The notes under the pieces: model-generated
The model's database searches: none
Told to the model about the DNA's origin: nothing
The model's input: the letters and a program-made list of their open reading frames with translations, nothing else
Position numbers and translations under genes: made by a program
IMG/VR virus record: IMGVR_UViG_3300037323_000030
Coordinates: 1-39,520 of that record
Length of the DNA: 39,520 bases
Direction: 5' to 3' (one strand)
DNA from: a virus
Shown here: positions 17,901 through 24,791 of the stretch, piece by piece
How positions within the stretch are numbered: the first letter of the stretch is position 1
Layout of the letters: each line of letters starts with the position of its first letter

Positions 17901-19578
17901 AACAAGAATTGGCCCCGCCGGAATAGATAATGAAAGAGCTTCAGCCACTGTTCGTACAGGATTAATTAAAAACTTTTTTGCCAACGAGTCTCAGAACGAA
18001 ATTTCTTCAATCCAAAAGTACCCAGCAACAATACAGTCCTCTGCCTTAGTCTTAAGCGGCTCCCTGTCAGACACGGGAGCAAGCCCCCGAGACTTAGTCT
18101 CTTATGTTTACAAGCCACTAGAAAATAGGTTTAGGCATTTTGGAACACGCATAAGGGTTATTGGAAAAGTTGAAAACAATGACATAAGGCCCCAGTCTCC
18201 TTCCGGTGGTTCTACATACTTCACAGCCACAGAGGCAAGGTCAGACCAAAGCGTGACCATCGCTGGAGGTTCCGGTGGCCTGGGGGTACTCCTAAACCCA
18301 GAAACAAACAATGGTTACTACTTTGAAATTGCTGCACTAACGGCTTCAAACATTAACGATTACGATACAGAAGAAAACGTTAGCAATATGTTTTTTTACA
18401 AAATAAAGCAACAGGTTACAGATGATAACGGAACCCTTGAGGCCATCCCCGTAAAGCTGTGGTCGGGAATCGGAAACATCCTCGTTGACGACGGACTGTT
18501 TACTGGTCAGGCAAGAATGTCTGCTGAAGCCCAGACTACAGTCTATGATTTGGCGGTAGAGTATGAGGACGTGGGGGAGTCAAGAAGGTTCTACCTATAC
18601 CTAAACAACTCGATTGTTGCAATAGTAGATGATCCAGACCCGCTGCCAACCTATAACAATATGTCTCTATTTGTTCGTGGATCTGCAAAGTGTATGTTTG
18701 AAAACGTTTACGCCCTAACTGATAACTACAGCCAGAATACAGCGTTCTCTCTAGAGGCTCCAGTACGTTCAGTTTTCGGTAGTGACGAAGTCAGCGCAAG
18801 CGAATCTTTTAAAAAGTATGCAATGTCTGGGCTAATCCAGTCAACATACCTTTCAGGCATCAGCCCCAACGAGCCACCGAAATACAATATTTATTTCGAA
18901 GAGTTTGGAACAATTATGAGAGAGGCCTCATACTTTGACGTTAGGTATGACAAAGCTTATCCCGCACTATCAGCAAAAGTCTCTCCAACATTCAACAGAA
19001 TGAAAGGCTACACAGTTTCTGGATTTACTGCTGGAGCTTATGGAGCGGAGTTCTTAATATTTAATGCTACGGACACAGCTCTAATGCTAGACTCAACAAG
19101 TGGAAACTACTTAAGAATTCAGGGAGTAACCTTTACACAACAGTCTGACAACGAGCTCAGTGTTGACGAGTACTTTGAAAGGGTCGGAGACTTGTCAAAC
19201 CCGCAATTCGTCGATAACCTCCTGGTCCTGCCACCAGAAAAGTTTAAAGAATCCTACAAAGAAATAAAGCTAAGCAGAATTACGGAGGGTAGAAAAGCCT
19301 TCTCTATTGAGGCACCCTACATTCAAAGCCAGGATACAGCAGACAGCTTGATGTCTTGGCTATCTCAAAAGATAATGAAGCCAAGAAAGTCTGTAGGAGT
19401 TGAGATTTTTGGAATGCCCACCATTCAGCTGGGGGATATTGTTCAAATAGATTACGTCAACAACGATGGAGTTCAGGAAATAGCTAGCCTAGACACGAGA
19501 TTCGTCGTTTACTACACAGAGTACTCTAGGGGTCCAGCAGGCCCTAGTATGGTAATTTACTTAAGCGAGGTGGGATAA
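14983..19578 (+). CDS. Large minor tail/baseplate hub-like protein with a lectin-like domain
   Basis: 1531 residues. Residues 1-400 are beta-rich. Residues about 410-640 (TVDLSEKVTSFSVNKSASDL, IYLRDLFFYF-like, KTVAEILNEIARSTQTAMFFDEYNNFICMSKNY) and the C-terminal 150 (SLMSWLSQKIMKPRKSVGVE, LGDIVQIDYVN, YTEYSRGPAGPSMVIYLSEV) follow the pattern of tail-associated hub proteins (gp27-like/Tal). Between them, about residues 996-1250, is a concanavalin/LamG-like jelly roll (STYFTATE, GLGVLLNPETNNGYYFEIA, RRFYLYLNNSIVAIVDDPDPLPTYNN), interrupting the hub. That domain may bind cell-wall or capsular sugars. No catalytic triad of a peptidase was seen. Gene starts 0 nt after the previous stop, with GAGG a few bases upstream, and its stop overlaps the next start (TAATG). 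Confidence 0.75.
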   Translation: MFVNKELQDHLETSSTVRVQSSVIAEWNMNIAENIAQVGNYRFRPNGEDPKYKNIAGSFSFDDLDSMFYTGATDADIIIDGGLDDLEVPMVFVSKKEKEGLLYSLEDCFGRFRPRSGINKLRFFENRFSHHDTISMTRRPRYYASDKRDPFKYWSSYRTEEGQERGISNLSVNGTNQIEDAAPYIVYKDRIPANRIVVKMQTNVGDVNLGPFTNSSGTFDDPLYGEQNKTTPIRWKIQYLLENNWVDIISFNDNSRRRDGSQIIGSDGYVEVGYGLVVPDKYLEFFKIDREISSVTLLPDPSGFVDGTAYLVKGSEKDRGVVHVIVNEEYETFDALYDWRMEDGVTSATSFVTDLTSPPEFEDNLVPGKQYREFQYIGGLRIVVETMNVFDSTFDLIELSPRLTVDLSEKVTSFSVNKSASDLGISGMPIGQLLAGTGSLDIFDFDQAFFKENTSSIIHKYTSQNIQFKLYEIVVDVNGVDYFVPIKTMYSEGFPDLDSASRNVSLSLRDLFFYFESSAAPQMLVQEASLSYAVSLLLDSAGFSNYIFLRNENEGEDVIPYFYIEPDKTVAEILNEIARSTQTAMFFDEYNNFICMSKNYIMPSPEERDTDLFLYGTKDFQDSGIVKNEKTQAKLSNIIKIASQESSVYNDGAITYSTRHIQRSYGSIRQASLLDRDKTWIYKPVLLWEVSATENTKSVNEEVGQQSAYVLGAIPLNSDLSISLPSVSNHQVIDNTIDFGEGIYWLTRYNGYFYANGEIVKYDAVQYSIPGLSGTELSGTDSDGDSVWITSVREYQKYFAKVPFNGKIYPTGLVRIYSEPNYESIGGVTRMENGPVAKSGRGQFGTDVVTHPAGLSPHWADAESVRGIRMSSKYLFGRGETYKTINEVSVSSNDPVAVFLVPDASIFSIGEHIERYSPTADVISPSTENYIQPNTTVQAINLENNTITTNKLILRVSEENAITTISVTAKAPETRIGPAGIDNERASATVRTGLIKNFFANESQNEISSIQKYPATIQSSALVLSGSLSDTGASPRDLVSYVYKPLENRFRHFGTRIRVIGKVENNDIRPQSPSGGSTYFTATEARSDQSVTIAGGSGGLGVLLNPETNNGYYFEIAALTASNINDYDTEENVSNMFFYKIKQQVTDDNGTLEAIPVKLWSGIGNILVDDGLFTGQARMSAEAQTTVYDLAVEYEDVGESRRFYLYLNNSIVAIVDDPDPLPTYNNMSLFVRGSAKCMFENVYALTDNYSQNTAFSLEAPVRSVFGSDEVSASESFKKYAMSGLIQSTYLSGISPNEPPKYNIYFEEFGTIMREASYFDVRYDKAYPALSAKVSPTFNRMKGYTVSGFTAGAYGAEFLIFNATDTALMLDSTSGNYLRIQGVTFTQQSDNELSVDEYFERVGDLSNPQFVDNLLVLPPEKFKESYKEIKLSRITEGRKAFSIEAPYIQSQDTADSLMSWLSQKIMKPRKSVGVEIFGMPTIQLGDIVQIDYVNNDGVQEIASLDTRFVVYYTEYSRGPAGPSMVIYLSEVG

Positions 19579-20090
19579 TGCCGGAAGACATTAGTGCAGT
19601 ACCGAATATTCCTGAGTCTCAAAGCACGACTACTGGCAGATCCAGCAGGGCCATCAAGATAGCTACACCAGACATAATCTTGCCAGAAGAGTTTCCCATT
19701 CCTATAGACCTGATGACCGATCTTATCTTTGAAGATATCGGGGGGCAAGAAATAATTAGCATTTCTAGAAATGATATTATTAACGGTCAAGATGTTTCAT
19801 ATATTCTTATAGGAAACACAAAACTAATAAGTAGAAAGTACAGCTCCTTAAATATCTTTAGTTTGCCAGGAACAATAGAAAACTACTTTAGAAACTTCTC
19901 TATTAGATTAGATATTCACATACCAGAAAAAGGGACCGGCCCCGTAGGAGAAAGAGTTTATCTTAATAACTCTAACAACCTAATTATCGATGTCGTAAAC
20001 ATGCAAAAAAACGAGAGAGTAGACGTGGAAATTCTAAAAAGAGGGAATGTCTTAAGTGATACAATGTATATAACCTTGGAGGAATCTTGA
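19578..20090 (+). CDS. Small minor tail protein, unknown role
   Basis: A 170-residue protein with a polar N-terminus (SQSTTTGRSSRAIKIATPDI), then short strands (LIFEDIGGQEIISISRNDI) and a C-terminal beta domain (LDIHIPEKGTGPVGERVYLNN, VDVEILKRGNVLSDTMYITLEE). No family is recognised. It overlaps the hub-protein stop by one base (TAATG, with GAGGTGGG upstream) and its stop overlaps the next TTG start, so it is translated in the same coupled run of tail genes. Size, position and beta content suit a baseplate accessory or a fibre-attachment protein. Confidence 0.55.
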   Translation: MPEDISAVPNIPESQSTTTGRSSRAIKIATPDIILPEEFPIPIDLMTDLIFEDIGGQEIISISRNDIINGQDVSYILIGNTKLISRKYSSLNIFSLPGTIENYFRNFSIRLDIHIPEKGTGPVGERVYLNNSNNLIIDVVNMQKNERVDVEILKRGNVLSDTMYITLEES

Positions 20091-21250
20091 TTACGAATAC
20101 AGGAAAAACAATCTTGTCCAAATACCTTATTGGGCAGGCACCAGCCTACGCTTCTTACATAGCTTTGGGAGTAGGGTCCATCCCCCTAGACGACACAGCT
20201 AGCTTTTCTGATTACTCTGCAAAAACAGCATTAGACTTTGAGGTTCTGCGTATTCCCATTAGCTCTAGGGGCTATGTCTACGGCGAGGGTGGCGTTTCCA
20301 ACATTGTCTTTGCTGCAGAGCTTCCAGGAGATCAAAGATATCAGTTTACAGAAATTGGAATCTTCTCGGCAAAGTCTAACCCCGCAGCCGGAGGACAAGA
20401 TAGCAGAATTGTTTACTCCTTTTCTGAGTCGGAGAACTGGGAGTACCACAACCGGGTTTCTGCAACAGCACCCCCAACAATTATAGAGCCATTGTCCGGT
20501 GAGCTAGAGGGGAGCATCATAAATCCATTAAACAATAACAGCCAACCAGTTCCTGTCTTTCGAACAAACTCAAATAATCCTGTATTTAACAGCGAGATAA
20601 GATCCGAAACCTACGAACTCCCCAGGTTCTTGGACCGGGCACTAATAGTTTCGGGGGATATGTCTCACATAGAATCCACCGCAGGATTACTTTCAGTAAA
20701 AGAGTCTACGGTAGACGACTATTATGGAACACACATTCACCTTACGGGGATATCTCCAAACTTTAACAGGAACTCTTCCCAGGACGAAATGCGGTTGGCA
20801 TTTTCTGTGCTAAACAAAAGTGACAATCAGACGGAAAGAGTAGGGGGGGTAAGAATCTTGATGGAGTTTGCCTCCAGTGACTCCCTGAACCCAGAGAATT
20901 TTGCAAGGTTTGAAGTTGACCTTGGCCCCGAGGACGTTGACTTTGCCTTCAATAGATATATAGTTGTTACAAAAAAGTTGGGGGACTTGGTTAAGAGTAC
21001 TGGATTCACTTGGAACACTGTTAACTCTGTAAAGATGTATGTTATGATCTTTGATGATGCCACAGAGACTCCCTCTGACAACTTTTATGTTGCCCTCGAC
21101 GGGTTCCGTCTCGAAAACATTACTGCTCAAAATCCTCTATACGGAATGACTGGTTACTCTGTGATTAGAACAGAAGACGCAAGGCCAATTCTTAAAGAGT
21201 CAAACACGTCAAGCATTGTTGAGTTTAGGTTTGGAATGGATGTGGCATAA
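20087..21250 (+). CDS. Minor tail/baseplate protein with beta-sandwich C-terminus
   Basis: A 387-residue structural protein. The N-terminus (GKTILSKYLIGQAPAYASYIALGVG) is typical of fibre- or baseplate-attachment domains in phage tails. A second beta-rich half (SIVEFRFG, ARFEVDLGPEDVDFAFNRYIVVTKKL, YVMIFDDATETPSDNFYVALDGFRLENI) looks like a galactose-binding-like or jelly-roll sandwich. It starts with TTG at 20087, supported by GGAGG (20078-20082) four bases before it, and overlaps the preceding stop by TTGA. The start is therefore well decided despite not being ATG. It probably helps the tail tip recognise the host surface. Family evidence is pattern-level only. Confidence 0.6.
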   Translation: MITNTGKTILSKYLIGQAPAYASYIALGVGSIPLDDTASFSDYSAKTALDFEVLRIPISSRGYVYGEGGVSNIVFAAELPGDQRYQFTEIGIFSAKSNPAAGGQDSRIVYSFSESENWEYHNRVSATAPPTIIEPLSGELEGSIINPLNNNSQPVPVFRTNSNNPVFNSEIRSETYELPRFLDRALIVSGDMSHIESTAGLLSVKESTVDDYYGTHIHLTGISPNFNRNSSQDEMRLAFSVLNKSDNQTERVGGVRILMEFASSDSLNPENFARFEVDLGPEDVDFAFNRYIVVTKKLGDLVKSTGFTWNTVNSVKMYVMIFDDATETPSDNFYVALDGFRLENITAQNPLYGMTGYSVIRTEDARPILKESNTSSIVEFRFGMDVA

Positions 21251-21684
21251 TGGCCAGGAGTCAAGAGAAGGCCACGGTCCAGAAGGAAGATCTTCCAGCA
21301 GTTAGTAAGCTGTCTAACGAGCTATACGGGTACATCGTTCGATACAGAATCATATCAGAAGACCAAAACAGGTTTTCTCACTGGGCACCCCTCAGAGAGG
21401 TTCAGATACCAGAACCAACAGCTGTATCCGGAGCGGTATCCTTATCGGGGAGTATCCTTAATGTTGTCTGGGGCGACGAAGAAATCAGGCCAAGGTACGA
21501 CATCTTCGTAAAGTTTGATAGCCAGCAATATTTTTATCACGGTACATCACCAACACACCAGTACTCAATCATAGTAGATGCACAGGCCTCCTCCGTTCAG
21601 GTTTCAATACAGATTGAAAGCACCAATAAAGAGTTTTCAGAATTTTTAAAAATATACGAAAGCAACCTAGAAACCATTGCATAG
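21250..21684 (+). CDS. Minor tail protein with fibronectin-III-like domain
   Basis: 144 residues. After a charged N-terminus (QEKATVQKEDLPAVSKLS), residues about 25-135 show the pattern of a fibronectin type III-like sandwich: YGYIVRYRIISEDQNRFSHW, then VSGAVSLSGSILNVVWGDEE, then YDIFVKFDSQQYFYHGTS and SVQVSIQIESTNKEFSEFL. Such domains are frequent in phage tails and tend to bind surface polysaccharides weakly. One-base TAATG overlap with the upstream gene. It is the last gene of the coupled tail run before a promoter at 21697. Confidence 0.55.
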   Translation: MARSQEKATVQKEDLPAVSKLSNELYGYIVRYRIISEDQNRFSHWAPLREVQIPEPTAVSGAVSLSGSILNVVWGDEEIRPRYDIFVKFDSQQYFYHGTSPTHQYSIIVDAQASSVQVSIQIESTNKEFSEFLKIYESNLETIA

Positions 21685-21705
21685 TCGCCCCTTGACTGGT
21701 ATACT
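21677..21705 (+). promoter_or_regulatory. Promoter with -35 TTGCAT and extended -10 TGGTATACT
   Basis: TTGCAT (21677-21682), 17-bp spacer, TATACT (21700-21705) preceded by TGG (21697-21699). It is the only one of the extended -10 boxes in this window that also has a plausible -35 element at proper spacing. It feeds the last tail gene and probably the regulator and early replication genes. Ribosome site AGGAG (21713-21717) follows, ATG 21723. Confidence 0.65.
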
Positions 21706-21722
21706 ATAAGCTAGGAGATTTT

Positions 21723-22169
21723 ATGTCAAAAGTACCGTTACCAGAGCGTGGACAACCGCTAGACCTTTCTTATATCTATCAGCTAGCCAATACGATCAAT
21801 GAGCTGGCCACACAGATATCCCCTAGAGTTGGAAGATCGACATCGATAGATACAGCATCAGCTGGCCAACAAACTGTTAGAACCTCTGACGCCAGAATCG
21901 TAGGGGGATACTTAACAGTTACAAATGGTTCAAGTACTGGCACTGACGGAGAGGGAAGCTTTAGCTATAACTTTAGCGACTTTGCTTATGCACCCGTTGT
22001 GACAGCAACCCCACTATTAATTGAAGACAGCTCGACAGAGTCTGGAAAAGATGTCTCTGTTGTATTAACTAAAATAACTAACAATAGGGTTGAAGGTATC
22101 GTAAGGTTTAACACAATCGGTGTTAGCTTTGTAGGCCTCAATCTTTTAATTGTTGGCATTCCGGTTTAG
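21723..22169 (+). CDS. Tail-tip protein with a H-type-lectin-like beta domain
   Basis: 148 residues. The N-terminal 40 residues (LPERGQPLDLSYIYQLANTINELA) look like an attachment helix. The rest is a compact beta domain with GGYLTVTNGSS, GEGSFSYNFSDFAYAPVVTATPLLIED and a C-terminal strand NRVEGIVRFNTIGVSFVGLNLLIVG. The FSDFAYAPVVTATP pattern is like the H-type lectin-type domains that cap phage fibres. It has its own promoter and ribosome site (AGGAG, ATG 6 nt later) rather than being coupled to the previous tail genes. Proposed role: receptor contact at the tail tip. This is inference. Confidence 0.5.
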   Translation: MSKVPLPERGQPLDLSYIYQLANTINELATQISPRVGRSTSIDTASAGQQTVRTSDARIVGGYLTVTNGSSTGTDGEGSFSYNFSDFAYAPVVTATPLLIEDSSTESGKDVSVVLTKITNNRVEGIVRFNTIGVSFVGLNLLIVGIPV

Positions 22170-22178
22170 GGAATACTT

Positions 22179-22700
22179 GTGGACAGAGAAGCTTACAACA
22201 ACGCCCCAGTAATTACTGGCAGTAAAAGGGTTTGGTTTTTAAACGGGAACCTGGTCAGAAAGTATCATGTCAATAGGGCAAACGGAATAATGTCTGTGTA
22301 TAACATAACAAAAGATCAGATTGAAAGCTGCTTAGTGTCAGACTTTAAAAAAAATAATTTAAAGGCTTACACAATAAAAGAGACAGCCGCCCTGGTGTGT
22401 CGTCACCAGAAACACATTTACAGGTTGGTACATGACAAGATTTTACCAGAGCCCATGGGGGCTACCCCAGGGGGTGTCCGGCAATGGAGAGTTAGATCCT
22501 ACTACTCCTACAATCAGGTTGTAGAGATCCGTGATATAATTGCTTCACGTCACAGGGGGAGACCAAGGAAAGATGGTCTGGTTACTAACACCTCGACCCC
22601 CACCATTCAGGAGTTGACAAGACGACTTGGAACTGGTATTCTGACTTATACAAAGACGGAAAATGGAGACTTTGTACCAATATGGGCAGAGTCAATTTAG
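22179..22700 (+). CDS. Helix-turn-helix plus AT-hook DNA-binding protein
   Basis: A 173-residue likely transcription regulator. Residues 62-116 have an excisionase/MerR-like winged helix pattern (LKAYTIKETAALVCRHQKHIYRLVHDKILPEP ... WRVRSYYSYNQVVEIRDI). Residues 125-132 (HRGRPRKD) contain the AT-hook core RGRP, which binds the minor groove of A/T-rich DNA. Residues 1-60 look like a small separate domain. Starts at GTG 22179 with only a weak ribosome site (TAGGG about 9 nt before). It sits between tail genes and the replication module, the usual place for a phage middle/late regulator. The target promoters are unknown; the A/T-rich -10 boxes in this window are possible candidates. Confidence 0.65.
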   Translation: MDREAYNNAPVITGSKRVWFLNGNLVRKYHVNRANGIMSVYNITKDQIESCLVSDFKKNNLKAYTIKETAALVCRHQKHIYRLVHDKILPEPMGATPGGVRQWRVRSYYSYNQVVEIRDIIASRHRGRPRKDGLVTNTSTPTIQELTRRLGTGILTYTKTENGDFVPIWAESI

Positions 22701-22711
22701 AAAGGTATGAC

Positions 22712-22918
22712 ATGGAAAACAGCAGGGCTAAAGTCAGTGTGTCTTTAGGATACACCCTTAATCTAGGAAACTTTCAATCCCTAAGGGTTGATGTTGGAGT
22801 TGAAGACTCTGAGAGAGACGGCGAAAAAGTTAATGAAGCTTTTGAGCGAGTGTATGCTTTTGTAGAACAGAAGCTAGCTGAAAAAGTTAAAGAGGCATCG
22901 GCAGAAGCAGACCAGTAA
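22712..22918 (+). CDS. Small conserved-looking protein before the replication genes
   Basis: A 68-residue protein: a beta-rich N-terminal half (KVSVSLGYTLNLGNFQSLRVDVGVEDS) followed by a helix (VNEAFERVYAFVEQKLAEKVKEA). I do not recognise its function. Start chosen at ATG 22712 because AAAGG (22701-22705) lies 6 nt before it; an in-frame ATG at 22682 would overlap the upstream regulator and has no ribosome site. The next gene overlaps by one base (TAATG). It is translated just ahead of the helicase cluster, so a replication or regulatory role is plausible but unsupported. Confidence 0.6.
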   Translation: MENSRAKVSVSLGYTLNLGNFQSLRVDVGVEDSERDGEKVNEAFERVYAFVEQKLAEKVKEASAEADQ

Positions 22919-23226
22919 TGGCTGAACGCAAAGACCGAATGGCTTTGCTCAGTCGCTATGCTAAGCTACATGCGACACGTTACGGGGTAAAGCCGGATTA
23001 TAATATTAATCGGGAACAGTGGGCTTCAGACAATCTTATAGAGTCGTATGGCATTTATGGTTGCTATGACCTGCTAGACTACTACTTTGATGCGAGCCCG
23101 TCCCCTTCATGGAAGCACTTTTCCAACTACACAGATTTAGTTGTGCAGGCAAAAAGACAAGTAGAAGAAGACAAAGAAGAACGTCGAGAAAGACGAAAGA
23201 TGGCGAGGGCTTGGTTAAATGAGTAA
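22918..23226 (+). CDS. Hypothetical protein before DnaB, possible helicase loader
   Basis: 102 residues, helical and charged, with SRYAKLHATRYGVKPDYNINREQWASDNLIESYG in the middle and a basic C-terminal helix (RRERRKMARAWLNE). It overlaps the helicase start by 8 nt and the preceding gene by 1. Short helical proteins directly upstream of phage DnaB genes are often helicase loaders, and the C-terminal basic helix would suit a partner of helicase or ssDNA. That is inference from position; no loader motif was seen. Confidence 0.6.
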   Translation: MAERKDRMALLSRYAKLHATRYGVKPDYNINREQWASDNLIESYGIYGCYDLLDYYFDASPSPSWKHFSNYTDLVVQAKRQVEEDKEERRERRKMARAWLNE

Positions 23227-24442
23227 CACAGAGGCAAAGGTAATTTCAGCAGTCCTAAGCGACAAGCAGGTTCACGTTTTGCTACAGGCAAACGTTTCGG
23301 GCCTTCTTCGTACTCACGGAGATGTCTGGGAATTTGTAAGAAACTATTTTGAGAACAATGCTTCGGTACCTCCAGTATCTCTGGTTGTAGAAAAGTTTAG
23401 AGACTTTAACATTCTTCCAGACGTGGGATCGACAAAGCACCACCTAGGAGAACTCCAGGTAGAGTACTTAAACGATAACCTTAAAGACATGCTTAGGAAT
23501 GCAGCAGCAGATGTCCAATCTGGTAATGGTTCAGAAGCACTGGACAAGCTTATCGGACAGACCTCTGAACTAAAAAAGAACACTGCCACCATTCGGGATA
23601 TCGATGTCACAGATACAGCGTCAGCAATTGCATACTTTGAAAATGTAAAGAAACAGAACGAGTTGGGCCAGGTTGGTATCCGTACAGGACTACCAGGATT
23701 CGACAACTACCTTCCATCAGGAATTATGCCAGGACATCTCGGAGTCTTCCTTGCATATCCAGGTATCGGAAAGTCATGGCTATCTCTATACTTTGCGGTA
23801 CAGGCATGGAAGCAGGGGAAATCTCCCATGGTTATCAGCTTGGAAATGTCAGAGACAGAGGTTAGGAATAGAGTATTTACAATTATGGGCGAGGGTCTTT
23901 GGTCACACAGAAAGCTTAGCTCAGGAGAAGTAGAGCTTGATACCTTTCATATGTGGCATGAGAAAAACGTTCAGCCCAAGCCAGATTTCCGTATCATATC
24001 TAACGACAGCGGTGGGGAAATCAATCCATCGGTCTTGCGGGGTAAGATTGACCAGTACAAGCCAGACTTCTTAATTGTAGACTACCTCCAGCTCATGAGT
24101 CCTAACCAGAAGTCTGAAAGCGAGACTGTTCGTATGAAAAACTTGTCTCGTGAACTTAAGCTTATGGCTATTTCAGAAGAGGTTCCAATTATTGCAATCT
24201 CCTCAGCAACTCCCGATGACGTAACAAAGCTAGACACTGTGCCAACACTTGGTCAGACTGCATGGTCTAGACAAATCGCTTATGATGCTGACTTTGTTCT
24301 GGCCCTTGGAAGATCTACTAACAGTGATGTCATGGAGTGCGTGTTCAGAAAAAACCGGCATGGAATGATGGGAGAATTCATGGTACAAGTAGACTTTGAC
24401 AAAGGTCACTACAGGTATAAGGATATTGAAGACATGATCTAA
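23219..24442 (+). CDS. dnaB: Replicative DNA helicase, DnaB family
   Basis: Hexameric 5'-3' helicase that unwinds the fork. Residues 1-130 are a DnaB-type N-terminal domain. The RecA-like C-terminal domain has Walker A AYPGIGKS (residues 179-186, the AxPxxGKS form usual for DnaB), an IISLEMSETE-type motif (VISLEMSETEVRNR), and Walker B FLIVDYLQLM around D288. The ending DADFVLALGRS and a terminal basic loop (FRKNRHGMMG) fit the family. At 407 residues it is slightly short, as in phage versions. Starts at ATG 23219 inside the end of the upstream gene (8-nt overlap). Primase is two genes downstream, completing a helicase-primase pair. Confidence 0.93.
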   Translation: MSNTEAKVISAVLSDKQVHVLLQANVSGLLRTHGDVWEFVRNYFENNASVPPVSLVVEKFRDFNILPDVGSTKHHLGELQVEYLNDNLKDMLRNAAADVQSGNGSEALDKLIGQTSELKKNTATIRDIDVTDTASAIAYFENVKKQNELGQVGIRTGLPGFDNYLPSGIMPGHLGVFLAYPGIGKSWLSLYFAVQAWKQGKSPMVISLEMSETEVRNRVFTIMGEGLWSHRKLSSGEVELDTFHMWHEKNVQPKPDFRIISNDSGGEINPSVLRGKIDQYKPDFLIVDYLQLMSPNQKSESETVRMKNLSRELKLMAISEEVPIIAISSATPDDVTKLDTVPTLGQTAWSRQIAYDADFVLALGRSTNSDVMECVFRKNRHGMMGEFMVQVDFDKGHYRYKDIEDMI

Positions 24443-24452
24443 AATTAGGGCA

Positions 24453-24458
24453 TATACT
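24453..24458 (+). promoter_or_regulatory. -10 box TATACT giving a leaderless start
   Basis: TATACT (24453-24458) with the ATG at 24465 beginning 7 nt after its end. There is no Shine-Dalgarno sequence in the 22-nt gap behind the helicase gene (an AGGG lies too far upstream). The spacing is identical to the box before the long chaperone, suggesting transcription starts at or next to the ATG. No convincing -35 box (a TTGAAG lies at 21-bp spacing). Confidence 0.45.
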
Positions 24459-24464
24459 GGTTAT

Positions 24465-24791
24465 ATGGTAAACGTACATCACAAGCAAATAAAAAAATTT
24501 AGTCTAGATGGAAGCATCTACGATGACTCAGCGATTGAAAGACTAAAAAAAGAATACGTAAAGCTGATTGTCACTGAGATGAGATTGTCTGGTTATGTCT
24601 TAAGAATAGATATTGCGCCAGACTTCACTATAGAGTATAATGAAAAAGGAGAAAGCTTTAACTTTGAGTTATCGCTATACGGAATTTATGTGGGGAAAAG
24701 GAAGAGTGAATGGATTTTCGCAGTAGACGGGACAAGAGTCATTCCTATTCAGCAGAACAAATCGGAAGAATCCTTGAAGGAAGTGGCATAG
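24465..24791 (+). CDS. Hypothetical protein between helicase and primase
   Basis: 108 residues, mixed alpha/beta, with YVKLIVTEMRLSGYVLRIDIAPDFTIEY and ELSLYGIYVGKRKSEWIFAVDGTRVIP. I do not recognise it. Its message looks leaderless (see the -10 box at 24453). It overlaps the primase start by 82 nt, an unusually long overlap for this genome, with the last 27 codons read in another frame by the primase. Arginine codons are AGA/AGG. Its position between helicase and primase suggests a replication accessory role, without further support. Confidence 0.65.
   Translation: MVNVHHKQIKKFSLDGSIYDDSAIERLKKEYVKLIVTEMRLSGYVLRIDIAPDFTIEYNEKGESFNFELSLYGIYVGKRKSEWIFAVDGTRVIPIQQNKSEESLKEVA

Noticed and set aside
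21691-21696. TTGACT as a -35 box for the 21697 promoter
   Set aside because: It touches the -10 region with no room for a spacer. The TTGCAT at 21677 has the proper 17-bp distance.
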